From contig NZ_JYCN01000021.1 of assembly GCF_000876655.1 (NCBI RefSeq), forward strand, positions 62,055 through 126,054: 64,000 nt of DNA. Direction: 5' to 3'. Shown here in pieces: positions 1-9,774 of the stretch. Under the pieces are notes generated by a model. It saw nothing but the letters and a program-made list of their open reading frames with translations. It made no database searches and had not been told where the DNA came from. Numbering within the stretch: position 1 is the first letter of the stretch; the number at the start of each line of letters is the position of its first letter. A program made the translations under genes and the position numbers. Source of the stretch: Arthrobacter sp. SPG23 (GTDB lineage: Bacteria; Actinomycetota; Actinomycetes; Actinomycetales; Micrococcaceae).

Positions 1-120
1 GTCACCTGCGGTGGTCACACGGCCGACCTCTACGCGCTCTGCGTTTCCGGGTTCGTAGGACGCCGCGAACTCGTTCAACGCAATACGGACGTCGTCGGCG
101 TTGATGGTCAATTCGGCCAT
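1..120 (-). CDS. atpA: F1Fo ATP synthase subunit alpha (N-terminus only)
   Basis: Only the first 40 codons lie in the window; the gene runs off the left edge. The start is an ATG read on the minus strand at 120, preceded by a purine-rich stretch, and the peptide opens MAELTINADDVRIALNEF, the usual beginning of actinobacterial alpha subunits. Alpha forms the catalytic hexamer with beta. It follows atpH after 82 bases in the same direction, as expected for the atpBEFHAGDC order. The catalytic core is outside the window, so the call rests on the N-terminus and the operon position. Confidence 0.93.
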   Translation of the reverse strand, partial: MAELTINADDVRIALNEFAASYEPGNAERVEVGRVTTAGD

Positions 121-202
121 CTGCAGTCCCTGCTCTCCTGTTTTCGTGATCATCGTTGTCACGATGACCGGGGTTTCTATCAGTTAAGTTGTGCTTGTCC
201 GG

Positions 203-1029
203 TTAGCCGGCAAGCTGACGCTGGAGCTGGCCCAGGCGGGTAAGCAACGAAGCGTCAACCACTTCATCACCAACCTGGATCCGGATGCCACCGATCAGTG
301 CCGGGTCAACGTTCATGTTGATCTTGAGCTCGCGCCCGTACAGGGCGTTCAGCCCTGCCTGCAGTCGGCTGGTCTGTGTCTCCGTCAGCGGACGGGTGAC
401 GTCGACCGTTGCGATCCAGCGCTGCTGGCGCTTGGCTGCAAGTTCAGCGAAACGACGCACAAGGCTGGTTGCCTTGAGGCCACGGGGCTGCGAAACTGCC
501 TGTCCGATAAGGACTTTCGCTTCCTCGTTTGCATTGGGAACGAGCTTCTCGGCGAGGGCAGTCTTGGCAGCCGGGCTCGCCTGCGGCTCGGACAGAGCAC
601 GCTGTACCTCGTGGCTGGAATCAACGGCGTGGTTGAAGGCGAACAGATCGTTCTCCAGCGTTTCCAGTCCGGTGATTCCTGAGGCAGAGACGGCCGACTT
701 GTTCTCAGCAACGGCAATTACCACCGAAGCGGCAAGAGTCTCGAGTGCATCGCCGATATCCCGAGCCGACGCCCAGCGTGAACCGGCCAGTCCGCTCGCA
801 ATTTCCGCAGCGTCGGTGGAGACTTTTCCACCGAAGAGCTGCTTGACCAGTGCCGACTTTTCGTCGCTGCTGCGGGACGGATCAGTCAGGGCACGGCGCA
901 GGCCGGCCGAGCTGTCCACTGTTCCCAGGATTCCGAAGAGTTCCTTTGCCAACTGCAGCGAAGCGAAGGGAAGCTTGGCTTCCAACGCAACCAGCGCCGC
1001 GGTCAGCGATTCGCTCGATACACCTGCCA

Positions 1030-1030
<1 letters not shown>
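203..1030 (-). CDS. atpH: F1Fo ATP synthase subunit delta
   Basis: 275 residues, much longer than the roughly 180 of E. coli delta; actinobacterial delta subunits carry such an extension. The C-terminal stretch containing GGIRIQVGDEVVDASL is the conserved delta/OSCP signature. Delta joins the top of the F1 hexamer to the peripheral stalk made by subunit b. The ATG overlaps the atpF stop codon (TAATG), which indicates translational coupling, and atpA follows downstream. Confidence 0.95.
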
Positions 1031-1581
<551 letters not shown>

Positions 1582-1630
1582 TCACCCGTCCTTATCTACT
1601 CGGTTCTGGATGTTCGCTAGGTTCTAACGC

Positions 1631-1849
1631 TTAGGAGAGAACGAAAGCGAAGACCAGGCCGAGGATGGCGAGTGCTTCAGTCAGCGCGAGGCCGAGGAAT
1701 GCGATCGGCTGCAGGACGCGCTGGGCTTCCGGCTGACGTGCCACACCATTGATGTAAGCCGCGAACACGAGACCCACACCGATACCACCGCCGATAGCGG
1801 AGAGGCCGTAGCCGATGAGGTTGAGGGAGCCGTTGATGGAGCCTTCCAT
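1631..1849 (-). CDS. atpE: F1Fo ATP synthase subunit c
   Basis: 72 residues forming a two-helix hairpin. Helix 1 is glycine-rich ([12 protein letters not shown]), the polar loop is ARQPE, and helix 2 carries the ion-binding carboxylate Glu58 in [10 protein letters not shown]. Nothing in helix 2 suggests a sodium site, so proton coupling is inferred. I chose the ATG giving MEGSINGS; an in-frame ATG five codons upstream (1864) would add MKGRK but leave the ribosome-binding sequence AAGGAAG inside the gene. Confidence 0.96.
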   Translation of the reverse strand: MEGSINGSLNLIGYGLSAIGGGIGVGLVFAAYINGVARQPEAQRVLQPIAFLGLALTEALAILGLVFAFVLS

Positions 1850-1929
1850 TTTTCTTCCTTTCAAGATGCCACCCGTGTGGCAGGTTGTTTGGGTTGCTTC
1901 ATCCCCGCGAAGGGGAAGTATGTGGGTGC

Positions 1930-2730
1930 CTAGTGGCTGTCCGCGTGCAGGGCGCCTTCGATGTAGATGGCAGTCAGCAGCGTGAAGACGTAAGCCTGCA
2001 GCGCCATGATCAGCGCTTCCAGCATGTACATGGCGATGGCGCCGACGAGTACCAGGACGGAAGTGCCCTTGAGGAGGACATTCTCCTGCATCACGAGGTA
2101 CTCGATGCCGGATCCGGCAATCATCACGATCAGGTGTCCGGCCAGCATGGTGGCGAACAGACGGAGGCTGTGCGTGACGGGGCGGACCAGGAAGTTGGAG
2201 ATGATCTCGATCGGAATAACGATCGGGAGAATGTAGACCGGCACGCCCGTGGGAACGGTGGCCAGCTTGAAGTACTTGATCCCGTTCTTCTTCACGCCGA
2301 TGGCGATCCAGGTCAGGTAGACAATGGCCGCCAGCACATAGGCGCCGCCGACGTGCGAGAAGCTCGGCAGCTGGATCAGCGGGATGGCGCCGTAGATGTT
2401 GTTCACCAGGATGAAGAAGAAGAGGCTGAACAACAGCGGGACGTACTTCATGAAGTCCTTGCCGCCAATGATGTCCTTGGCGATGCTGTTGCGGACGAAG
2501 CCGTAAGCGGCCTCACCTGCAAACTGCAGTTTGCCGGGAACAAGCTGCTGCTTCCGCGCAGCTAGCAGAAAGAATGTAGCGATAATGACGACCGACAGGA
2601 TTACCAGCAGCATCTGCTTGGAGAATCCGTCTGCCGCACCCCACGGCAGGATTGCCGGCAGGTGCATTTCTTCAATTCCAGGAGGATTGAACTCTCCTGA
2701 ATCTTGGGCCGGGAGCGCAAGCGCGATCAA
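1930..2730 (-). CDS. atpB: F1Fo ATP synthase subunit a
   Basis: 266 residues, polytopic membrane protein. The conserved segment [12 protein letters not shown] holds the essential arginine that works against the subunit c carboxylate during proton translocation. The start is TTG at 2730, supported by a GAGAGGAAA ribosome-binding sequence about five bases upstream; the next in-frame Met (residue 22) would remove part of the conserved N-terminus. It is the first classical structural gene of the operon. Confidence 0.95.
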   Translation of the reverse strand: MIALALPAQDSGEFNPPGIEEMHLPAILPWGAADGFSKQMLLVILSVVIIATFFLLAARKQQLVPGKLQFAGEAAYGFVRNSIAKDIIGGKDFMKYVPLLFSLFFFILVNNIYGAIPLIQLPSFSHVGGAYVLAAIVYLTWIAIGVKKNGIKYFKLATVPTGVPVYILPIVIPIEIISNFLVRPVTHSLRLFATMLAGHLIVMIAGSGIEYLVMQENVLLKGTSVLVLVGAIAMYMLEALIMALQAYVFTLLTAIYIEGALHADSH

Positions 2731-2821
2731 CGCGTTTCCTCTCTGCAGTGTCCATCATTGGGCGTTGGTGAGGGTCCGGCGATCATCGTGTCCGCCCTTC
2801 CCCTTGTGAAATTGTTAGGCA

Positions 2822-3154
2822 TTACTGTTCCTCGTCCTTGGACGGGCCGCTGGCTGCACTGTCTTCACCAGTTGACGTTCTGTTACTGGTGAGGCCGTGC
2901 ATATGAGAAAGATAGAACCCTCCCGCAGCTCCAAGCAGAGCGCCTGCGAGCACAATCCAGCGGGTTCCCCACAGATAATCCAGACCCCACCCTATCAAAC
3001 TCCAGACGATGATTCCGCCAATTATGTAGCTGAAGACGGCGATGCCGGCGTTGTATCCGCCGTCCCCGCCGTCGGAGGATACGCCGGCAGAACCTTGGGT
3101 GGTTTTGGGGATTTCCCGCATGTTTTTCCGCTTCGAATTACGGCTGCTCATCAT
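2822..3154 (-). CDS. AtpZ/AtpI-family small membrane protein
   Basis: 110 residues with two predicted membrane helices joined by a short polar turn (GWGLDYLWGTRW, then a Gly/Ala-rich helix). This hairpin pattern is that of the AtpZ/AtpI family, small proteins encoded ahead of atpB and linked to assembly of the c-ring or to Mg/Ca handling. Both termini are charged and low-complexity. The reading frame overlaps the previous gene by 17 bases, so translational coupling is likely. The exact role in this lineage is inferred from position and shape. Confidence 0.75.
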   Translation of the reverse strand: MMSSRNSKRKNMREIPKTTQGSAGVSSDGGDGGYNAGIAVFSYIIGGIIVWSLIGWGLDYLWGTRWIVLAGALLGAAGGFYLSHMHGLTSNRTSTGEDSAASGPSKDEEQ

Positions 3155-3629
3155 TGCCGTCTTTCACGGGTTGGGGGTCGTTATAGATCCGGAGGCGCGC
3201 TTTGCTGAATCCATAGATCTCTGCTGCCTGCCAAAATACGACAGCCGTCACGGCGCCGATCAGGAACCAGCGGCCATGAAGCCAGTCGGGTGCGCCGATA
3301 ACGAAGAGCACCAGGGCAAAACCCACAACTTTGACGAAGTAGGTGACGACGAAAACCCCGATGGCACCCGACGGATTGTTCCGCCCGACGAAATGGCCAA
3401 CCAGGAGGCTGATTCCGAAGAAGGCCATCACCAGGAGGCCGCCGAAAGTGCTGGAGAGCACTCCGCCGGTCCCGTTGAGCAGCGCGGCCGGTATGCCGGC
3501 GAGCACCAGGCCGGCCGAGGCCGCAGCTGCGCTCAGCTTCAGAAGCCCCAGCCACAGTGACTTTGTGGGGCCGGAGACACCAACGGGTCCGTTGCCGGAT
3601 CTGTGTCCGGGTTCGGCGTTGGAGGTCAT
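3138..3629 (-). CDS. ATP synthase I-like integral membrane protein
   Basis: 163 residues with four hydrophobic segments (about 27-48, 58-78, 88-110 and 118-138) and short hydrophilic ends. It has no catalytic motif I recognise. It is first in the atp operon and overlaps the AtpZ-like gene, the position taken by atpI-type genes in actinobacteria, so a part in Fo assembly is the most economical guess. Sequence similarity to E. coli AtpI is not obvious by eye. Confidence 0.65.
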   Translation of the reverse strand: MTSNAEPGHRSGNGPVGVSGPTKSLWLGLLKLSAAAASAGLVLAGIPAALLNGTGGVLSSTFGGLLVMAFFGISLLVGHFVGRNNPSGAIGVFVVTYFVKVVGFALVLFVIGAPDWLHGRWFLIGAVTAVVFWQAAEIYGFSKARLRIYNDPQPVKDGNDEQP

Positions 3630-3692
3630 GAGATCCCAATCGTCGTGTACTGCGGGCTGGCAAGGGAGGGTGCGGCGAAGAGCTGCACTGAA

Positions 3693-3721
3693 ATTCTACA
3701 TGAGATAGAAATTATTCGGAA
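3693..3721 (-). promoter_or_regulatory. Candidate promoter of the ATP synthase operon
   Basis: Reading the minus strand there is a TTCCGA hexamer (3716-3721), a 17-base spacer and a good -10 hexamer TAGAAT (3693-3698). Transcription would start near 3686, leaving a leader of about 55 bases before the first gene of the operon. The -10 is convincing and the -35 is weak. Confidence 0.35.
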
Positions 3722-3736
3722 AAGGGTGTCCAAAGG

Positions 3737-4897
3737 TCACTCCTGCCCCGCCGCTTCCGCTTCCGCTTCTGCTTCCGCTTCCGACCTTGGCCCCGCGCCG
3801 GGCGCCTTGTCGCGGAGGTACGGCCATGCGGTCACCACGGCCATGATGGCGGCCGCCACCGCGTCCACGGCCAGCACCGTCTGCCACGGGAAGATTGCGA
3901 AGGCGAGTCCGCCGAATGCCAGGACGCAGGTCCAGGCATACATCAGGAGGACGGAGGCCCGGTGGGAGTAGCCGATGTCCATCAGCTTGTGGTGCAGGTG
4001 TCCGCGGTCGGCTGACCAGGGCGACCGGCCCACCGCTGTGCGGCGAACGACAGCCAGGGAAAGGTCCAGCAGCGGCAGGAACAGTACTGCGAAGGGCAGC
4101 AGGATGGGGATGATCGTGGGAATACCGTTGGCGCGGTCGTAGAGGCCCGAGGTGATCTGTCCGGTGGACACGATGCCTGCGGAGGCCAGCAGGAGTCCGA
4201 TCAGCATGGCGCCGGAGTCGCCCATGAAGATCTTTGAGGGGAACCAGTTATGCGGCAGGAAGCCCACGCAACTGCCCACCACCACCGCGGTCAGGAGCGT
4301 CGCCAGATCCGAATAGTCGAGCAGCACGGCCGACCTGTGCACCCAGTACGCGGTGAGGAAAAACGCCGCCCCGCCGATGATGGCGACGCCGGCGGCCAGC
4401 CCGTCCAGCCCGTCGATGAAGTTGAAGGCGTTCATGGTGGTCACGATCAGCCCGGCGGTAAGGACGATGCGGACAATCTCGTTCTCGAGGAGGATTGGCT
4501 CCGGCACAAAGGGAACGATCGTCATCCGGACGCCCCAGATCGCCACCACCATGGCTGCCGCGCTTTGGCCGATCAGCTTCACCCACCACCGCAGGTCCAG
4601 CAGGTCGTCGGCGAGGCCCACGATGACGATCAGCGTGGCGCCGGCAAGGACCCCCCATGGGGAAGCGTTGCCGCGGAAGATGTCCTTGACGAAGAATGAC
4701 TGGCTCGCCACGACCAGCGCCACCAGGAATCCGGCATATATCCCCAGGCCTCCCAGCCTGGAGACCTTGTGCGAGTGGGTGTCGCGGCTGCGGATCGGCG
4801 AGAAGAGTTCGAGCCTGTTGCCCAGCAGCCGGGCGCCCCAGGTTGCGGCGAACGAGACGCCTGCCGCGGTCAGCATCATGAGCAGGTACATGATCAT
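3737..4897 (-). CDS. WecA/MraY-family undecaprenyl-phosphate sugar-1-phosphate transferase
   Basis: 386 residues, about eleven membrane segments. Family motifs are in order: the Asp-Asp pair in VGLADDLLDL (D97-D98), NAFNFIDGLDGLAAG (156-170), MGDSGAMLIG (226-234) and HLHH (300-303). Such enzymes move a HexNAc-1-phosphate from UDP-sugar to the lipid carrier and start synthesis of a wall polysaccharide. The histidine-rich cytoplasmic loop fits the WecA/TagO type better than MraY. A GGAAGGTGG ribosome site supports the first ATG. The C-terminus ends in an Ala-Glu repeat coded by a hexanucleotide tract. In actinobacteria this gene commonly precedes the atp operon. Confidence 0.88.
   Translation of the reverse strand: MIMYLLMMLTAAGVSFAATWGARLLGNRLELFSPIRSRDTHSHKVSRLGGLGIYAGFLVALVVASQSFFVKDIFRGNASPWGVLAGATLIVIVGLADDLLDLRWWVKLIGQSAAAMVVAIWGVRMTIVPFVPEPILLENEIVRIVLTAGLIVTTMNAFNFIDGLDGLAAGVAIIGGAAFFLTAYWVHRSAVLLDYSDLATLLTAVVVGSCVGFLPHNWFPSKIFMGDSGAMLIGLLLASAGIVSTGQITSGLYDRANGIPTIIPILLPFAVLFLPLLDLSLAVVRRTAVGRSPWSADRGHLHHKLMDIGYSHRASVLLMYAWTCVLAFGGLAFAIFPWQTVLAVDAVAAAIMAVVTAWPYLRDKAPGAGPRSEAEAEAEAEAAGQE
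3751..3786. repeat. Hexanucleotide tandem repeat coding an Ala-Glu tail
   Basis: Five consecutive CCGCTT units (the fourth reads CTGCTT), then a partial unit. On the coding strand this gives alternating Glu-Ala at the C-terminus of the WecA-like protein. Unit number could change by slippage without shifting the frame. Confidence 0.7.
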
Positions 4898-5193
4898 GGG
4901 GAAACCACCTTCCCCGCACCGGCAGCGGAACCAACCCCGGGCAGCGTGTATCCCCGCGGCCCGGTCAGTGCCGGGTGGCAGGGAAGGTTAGGGTGCGATT
5001 GCTGTGGAACTGACTTTCGATAAATGAAACTTCTCCGTCGCCGTGCGCGCGGCAGGCAGTGCGTAGTGCCTGACAGGGCTGTATTACAGTGGACTCTAGT
5101 CAAGATACTAATGCCAACGGCTTGCTGGCTTCGCGTCACACGGCCCACTGCCGGCGGGAAAACCACCGGCAGCCGTGTTGAAAGGAACCAGCA

Positions 5194-6090
5194 ATGTCCC
5201 TGTCGGTTGCAGTTGCCGCCGTGACGTTCGACCGTCCCCGTGAGCTCGCTGTTCTGCTTGATGCCATCAATAGGCAGACCGCTCCGGTCCGTTCCATTTG
5301 CCTGGTGGACAGCGGCACCGTGCCTGCCAAAGACGTGGCGGACCAGCACTCCAACGTGGACTACGTCCGGTCGGAAGCGAACCTTGGCGGCGCCGGCGGC
5401 TTCTCCCTGGCTATCCTCAAGGCGGTGGCCAGCGGCGCTGACTGGATCTGGATGATGGACGACGACGCCGAGCCCGGCGATCCGGAGTGCCTCGCCACGC
5501 TGCTCCGCGAGGCCGAGGCACGCGGCCTGGATGCCGTGGTTCCGCTCGTTGCCGCGCCGGGCCACCCGGACCGGCTGTCCTTTTTCTTCCGCCTCGACGG
5601 GAAAGTAACCCACGACCGCGCGGAAGTGGAGAAGCTCGGTTTCCTGCCCGACGACGGCCACTTCTTCAACGGCGCGCTGATCCGGTCGGACGTCTTCTTC
5701 AAGGTGGGATTGCCCGACATGCGGCTCTTCATCCGCGGGGACGAGGTGGACTTCACCATCAGGCTCCGGAAGGCGGGCATCCGCTTTGGCACGGTGACCA
5801 CCACGGCCATTACGCACCCCCACGCTTTTGCCGAGACACAACACGTTTTCGGTGCGCGGTGGCACGTCATTGTTCCCGAGACCGCTTTCAAGCGCTATTA
5901 CTACTACAGGAACCGCGGATACCTGATCCGCCGCCATTTCCGGGTGAAGTCGCTCGTGGCGGACGTGGGAGGCTACCTCGGCTACTTCCTGCGCCGCGGC
6001 GACTTCCGCGGCCTTGCTGATTGGTTCCGGGCATTTTCCACCGGACTCCGGGGCAAGGGCTTCGCTCCCCTGAAGGACCAGAAGTTCTAG
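5194..6090 (+). CDS. Family 2 glycosyltransferase, GlfT1/rhamnosyltransferase-like
   Basis: 298 residues, GT-A fold. It opens with the nucleotide-sugar binding strand SVAVAAVTFDRPREL, has NLGGAGGF (63-70), and the metal-binding acidic triad in MMDDDAEP (87-94). Further on, GDEVDFTIRLRKAG is the acceptor-site ED motif region. The NLGGAGGF plus MDDD combination is typical of galactofuranosyl- and rhamnosyltransferases that build linkers of actinobacterial wall glycans. A GAAAGGAACC ribosome site precedes the ATG. It is divergent from the WecA-like gene and converges on the WecG/TagA gene, so all three may act on one glycan. The sugar is unknown. Confidence 0.8.
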   Translation: MSLSVAVAAVTFDRPRELAVLLDAINRQTAPVRSICLVDSGTVPAKDVADQHSNVDYVRSEANLGGAGGFSLAILKAVASGADWIWMMDDDAEPGDPECLATLLREAEARGLDAVVPLVAAPGHPDRLSFFFRLDGKVTHDRAEVEKLGFLPDDGHFFNGALIRSDVFFKVGLPDMRLFIRGDEVDFTIRLRKAGIRFGTVTTTAITHPHAFAETQHVFGARWHVIVPETAFKRYYYYRNRGYLIRRHFRVKSLVADVGGYLGYFLRRGDFRGLADWFRAFSTGLRGKGFAPLKDQKF

Positions 6091-6104
6091 CCGGGCGGCG
6101 GGCC

Positions 6105-6863
6105 CTAGCGGTTTGACCTGAGGCGCCGGCGGACCAGAAGCGCAAGGAGCACCCAGGGCTCGCCGAAAACGCGATAGGCAACCCTGCGCGGATGGAGCAT
6201 GAGCCGCCAGGCCCATTCCAGTCCCAGGCGGCCCAGCCAGCGCGGAGCCAGCTTCTGGATTCCGGCAATCTGTTCGATCGCACCTCCCACAGCGCAGTAC
6301 ACGGCGGGGGGAAGGGCGGGAAGCCTCCGGCGGAGGACCATTTCCTGCAGCGGCATGCCCAGCCCGAGGAGTACCAGCTGCGGACGCAGCTCCTGCAGCC
6401 AGGCCACAGCTTCGCTCTCCAGGGCACTGTTCCAGCCTTCGCCGGGCATGCCGGACACCTTGGCGTTCGGCACGATCCCGGCCAGGCGTGCCACGGCCCT
6501 GGCATTCGCCTCCGCTCCGGCGCCGATCACGGCAATTCGTTCAAGCCCGTCGACATTTCCGAGGGCAGGTATCCAGTCAGTGGAGCCCAGCCGGTAGTCC
6601 ATCACGGGACCGTCGGCCTCCCCCGATCTTCCCCAGAGCCACAGGACGGGTGCGCCGTCGAGCAGCACCACGTCACTGTCTTCGTAGAGGGCACGGAATT
6701 CCGGATCCGAATGGAAGAGCGTCACGCTGTGCAGGTTGTGGCCCACCACCGTCCGGGTGCCGCCGTCGGCCACAAAGCGGTTGAGCATGGCCGTCATCCC
6801 GGAGACGGTCAGTGGCGTTGCATCAACGCCGAGGACAGGAATGTGCTGCCGGGTGAGGATCAT
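6105..6863 (-). CDS. WecG/TagA/CpsF-family glycosyltransferase
   Basis: 252 residues (family usually about 240-260). Family landmarks are VVGHNLHSVTLF near the N-terminus, LLDGAPVLWLW around residue 70 with the presumed catalytic Asp, LLGLGMPLQEMVL, and GGAIEQIAG near the C-terminus. Members add the second sugar (for example ManNAc) to lipid-linked GlcNAc made by a WecA/TagO enzyme, and such an enzyme is encoded nearby at 3737-4897. The ATG overlaps the stop of the Sua5-type gene, so the two are cotranscribed. Acceptor and donor are inferred from family only. Confidence 0.85.
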   Translation of the reverse strand: MILTRQHIPVLGVDATPLTVSGMTAMLNRFVADGGTRTVVGHNLHSVTLFHSDPEFRALYEDSDVVLLDGAPVLWLWGRSGEADGPVMDYRLGSTDWIPALGNVDGLERIAVIGAGAEANARAVARLAGIVPNAKVSGMPGEGWNSALESEAVAWLQELRPQLVLLGLGMPLQEMVLRRRLPALPPAVYCAVGGAIEQIAGIQKLAPRWLGRLGLEWAWRLMLHPRRVAYRVFGEPWVLLALLVRRRLRSNR

Positions 6864-7612
6864 TCGGCGCCGGGCTCCGTCACTGCGCCGGCTTCGGCTG
6901 GCCTTTCGGCCGCCGGGGCATCAGCCGCCGGGACGTCGGCCGCATTACCGTCAATGTCCAGAAGTTCCGGAACGACCTCGCGAAGCCTTTCCAGGGAGAT
7001 GGCGCCTTGGCGGACCACCCTGAGGGGCAGGGCGGTGGCGTCAACGATGGTGGACGGAAGGGCATCCGCGTTCTCCTCGCCTTCCGGGCGCAGTCCCCCC
7101 TCGAGGTAGACCTCCACGGATTCGGCGAGCTGGGTCATGGCGTCGGCGGCGGTGCGGGCTGCCGGCTGGCCGGTGCGGTTCGCTGAGGAAACCGCCAGGG
7201 GCCCGGTCAGCGTCAGCAGGTCCTGCGCGACGTCGTCGGCCGGCATCCGCAACGCAACAGTGCCCTTGGTCTCGCCCAGGTCCCAGTCCAGCGACGGCTG
7301 CGCATGGAAAATCATGGTGAGTCCGCCCGGCCAGAATGCTTCGGCAAGCTTGCGGGCCTCGGCCGGAACGTCCGTTGCCAGCCCGTCCAGGGCATTGAGC
7401 CGCGGAATCAGGACGGGCGGCGGCATCTTCCGGCTGCGGCCCTTGGACGCGAGCAGCATGGTGACGGCCTGGGGCGAGAACGCGTCAGCACCGATGCCAT
7501 AAACCGTGTCTGTAGGGAACACCACGCATTTGTGTTGGCGGATGGCCCGCTGGGCGTTCTCCAGCCCTTCAGCCCGCTGGTCAGCTGCCGTGCAGTCGTA
7601 GGTTGTGGTCAC
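6860..7612 (-). CDS. Threonylcarbamoyl-AMP synthase (Sua5/YrdC/YwlC)
   Basis: 250 residues. The YrdC fold is seen in VVFPTDTVYGIGADAF near the N-terminus, KGRSRKMPPPVLIPR, and SSANRTGQPAART. The enzyme makes threonylcarbamoyl-AMP from threonine, bicarbonate and ATP for t6A37 modification of tRNAs reading ANN codons. The last 40 residues are Ala/Pro/Glu-rich and probably disordered; a Sua5 regulatory domain is absent. Start is GTG at 7612. The prfA-prmC-Sua5 order is widely conserved in bacteria. Confidence 0.92.
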   Translation of the reverse strand: MTTTYDCTAADQRAEGLENAQRAIRQHKCVVFPTDTVYGIGADAFSPQAVTMLLASKGRSRKMPPPVLIPRLNALDGLATDVPAEARKLAEAFWPGGLTMIFHAQPSLDWDLGETKGTVALRMPADDVAQDLLTLTGPLAVSSANRTGQPAARTAADAMTQLAESVEVYLEGGLRPEGEENADALPSTIVDATALPLRVVRQGAISLERLREVVPELLDIDGNAADVPAADAPAAERPAEAGAVTEPGAE

Positions 7613-7684
7613 TGGCCTATTCTTTCATCACTTCATGCACTGATCCGCATCCACCGATCCGTGCCGTTTACTGGACTCTGCCGA

Positions 7685-8575
7685 CTATCGGTCCGACGGG
7701 GCGGCCAGGACGGCACTGGTGGCGCGTTCCCTGCCGTTGAGGTCCCGGTGCGTTGCCACGTCGGACCAGATACCGGAATTCTTCAGCATGGCAGCGATCC
7801 ACGTTGCCTGGACTTCGGCGTGTTCCATCACGAAGTAGCCGCCGGGAACCAGCAGCCGGGCTGCAGACGCTGCCGCCGCCGTCGGGAGCTCCATGCCGTC
7901 CGCTCCCCCGCCATACAGCGCCTCGGGAGGATCGTGCAGCGCCACTTCGGGTTCATTGGGGATTGCTTCCGCGGGAATGTACGGCGGGTTGGAGACGACG
8001 ACGTCGAACGTTCCGTTGTGTTCAGGCAGTGCGTCACGCAGGTCCCCCCTGAGGAGCGTGACGCCGAGCGGCCGCAGGTTCCGTTCGGCCCAGGCGTGCG
8101 CAAACTCGCTGAACTCGACGGCGTAGACGTCCGCGCCTGGGACTTCGAGGGCGATGGAGCCGGCGATGGCACCCGAGCCGGTGCCCAGATCCACCACTTT
8201 CAGGCGTTTGCCGCCGGGCCCGTCGCGGTCCCTGTCCTTGAGCCAATCGATGACCAGCTGGACCACGGACTCGGTTTCCGGCCGGGGAATGAAGACCCCC
8301 GGGCCCACGGCAAGCTGCAGGTAGCGGAAGTGGGCCACGCCGGTGATGTGCTGCAGAGGCACCCGCCGCGCGCGTTCGGCCACCAGTTCAGCGTAGCCCT
8401 CGGGCGCAGGGGAATCGCCCAGGAGCATGGCGCGGAGCCTGCCGAGGCCGACACCCAGGAGGTGGTCCGCCAGGAGTTCCGCGTCCACGCGCGGGCTGGG
8501 AACTCCGGCGTCGGCCAGGAGGGAGGTTGCCTCGCGGACGGCCTCGGCCAGGCTCAGTCCTGTTCCTCGTGTCAT
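7685..8575 (-). CDS. prmC: Release factor N5-glutamine methyltransferase
   Basis: 296 residues. An N-terminal helical release-factor binding domain precedes a class I methyltransferase domain with the SAM loop DLGTGSGAIAGSIALE and the catalytic NPPYIP motif. PrmC methylates the Gln of the GGQ motif in RF1 and RF2; prfA is immediately upstream and prfB is at the other end of the window. I chose ATG at 8575; a TTG one codon upstream is also possible. Confidence 0.94.
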   Translation of the reverse strand: MTRGTGLSLAEAVREATSLLADAGVPSPRVDAELLADHLLGVGLGRLRAMLLGDSPAPEGYAELVAERARRVPLQHITGVAHFRYLQLAVGPGVFIPRPETESVVQLVIDWLKDRDRDGPGGKRLKVVDLGTGSGAIAGSIALEVPGADVYAVEFSEFAHAWAERNLRPLGVTLLRGDLRDALPEHNGTFDVVVSNPPYIPAEAIPNEPEVALHDPPEALYGGGADGMELPTAAAASAARLLVPGGYFVMEHAEVQATWIAAMLKNSGIWSDVATHRDLNGRERATSAVLAAPSDR

Positions 8576-8592
8576 CAAGCGACCAGCCGGGG

Positions 8593-9666
8593 CTATTCGC
8601 CGATGGCGTCCAGGCGGGCCTGTTCGTCCATCTCGATGGCCGACTGGATGACCGGCTCCAGGTCGCCGTTCATGACCTGGTCCAGGTTGTAGGCCTTGTA
8701 GCCGGTGCGGTGGTCCGCGATCCGGTTCTCCGGGTAGTTGTAGGTGCGGATGCGCTCTGAGCGGTCCATGGTGCGGATCTGCGATTTGCGCTGGGCTGAG
8801 TTTTCCGCGTCGATCTGCTCCTGCTGGTGAGCGAGGATGCGGGCACGGAGCACACGCATGCCGGCTTCACGGTTCTGCAGCTGGGACTTCTCGTTCTGCA
8901 TGGCCACCACGATTCCGGTGGGAAGGTGGGTGATGCGGACCGCGGAGTCGGTGGTGTTGACGGACTGTCCGCCGGGGCCCGAAGACCGGTAGACGTCGAT
9001 CTTAAGGTCGTTCTGGTTGATCTCCAGTTCCTCGGGCTCGTCCACTTCGGGAAGAACCAGCACGCCGGCGGCCGAGGTGTGGATGCGCCCCTGGGATTCC
9101 GTCACGGGGACGCGCTGCACGCGGTGCACGCCGCCCTCGAACTTGAGCCTGGCGTAGACGCCTTCGGCCGGATCGTTGGAGTTGCCCTTGACGGCCATCT
9201 GGACATCCTTGTAGCCTCCAAGGTCCGATTCCGTGGCCGAGATGAGCTCCGTCTTCCAGCCGCGCGATTCCGCGTACCGGGTGTACATCCGCAGCAGGTC
9301 CGCAGCGAAGAGTGCAGCTTCGTCGCCGCCTTCGCCGCCCTTGACCTCAAGGATCACGTTACGGGCGTCGTCCGGGTCCCGCGGGATCAAAAGCCGGCGC
9401 AACTTGGCGGCAGCCGTCTCCAGCGAAGCCTCCAGCTCCGGCACCTCCGCGGCAAACTCGGGGTCCTCGTCCGCCATTTCCTTGGCAGCCGCCAGGTCGT
9501 CGCGGATGCTTTCCCAACGGTGGTAGGCCTCCACGATGCCGTTCAACTGCGCAGAACGCCGCCCCAGTTTCCGGGCAAGCTTCTGGTCAGCATAAACAGC
9601 AGGATCCCCCAGCTGCGCCTGGATAGCATCATGCTCATCCAACAGGCCCTGTACGGACTCAAACAT
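8593..9666 (-). CDS. prfA: Peptide chain release factor 1
   Basis: 357 residues. The peptidyl-tRNA hydrolysis motif is in [17 protein letters not shown], and the stop-codon recognition tripeptide reads PVT in [15 protein letters not shown], the RF1 (UAA/UAG) type rather than the RF2 SPF. The reading frame stays open for 30 codons upstream, but the start giving [12 protein letters not shown] is the family N-terminus and is preceded by an AAAGAGG ribosome site. It is followed closely by prmC, which modifies its GGQ glutamine. Confidence 0.96.
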   Translation of the reverse strand: MFESVQGLLDEHDAIQAQLGDPAVYADQKLARKLGRRSAQLNGIVEAYHRWESIRDDLAAAKEMADEDPEFAAEVPELEASLETAAAKLRRLLIPRDPDDARNVILEVKGGEGGDEAALFAADLLRMYTRYAESRGWKTELISATESDLGGYKDVQMAVKGNSNDPAEGVYARLKFEGGVHRVQRVPVTESQGRIHTSAAGVLVLPEVDEPEELEINQNDLKIDVYRSSGPGGQSVNTTDSAVRITHLPTGIVVAMQNEKSQLQNREAGMRVLRARILAHQQEQIDAENSAQRKSQIRTMDRSERIRTYNYPENRIADHRTGYKAYNLDQVMNGDLEPVIQSAIEMDEQARLDAIGE

Positions 9667-9726
9667 ATTCAAAACCTCTTTCGACTCTTGGAAGTCTAGT
9701 TTCCCGGGACTTAACGACAAACCGCC

Positions 9727-9760
9727 CAAAGTGTGCCGACCACAGGGTCGGCACACTTTG
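9727..9760. terminator. Perfect 15-bp hairpin after rho
   Basis: Arms 9727-9741 and 9746-9760 are perfectly complementary with a four-base loop. It lies 15 bases past the rho stop and before prfA, so it probably ends rho transcription. The flanking T-run is poor, so it may work with Rho or as an RNA-stabilising hairpin. Confidence 0.75.
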
Positions 9761-9774
9761 AGCGGTGTACGTAG

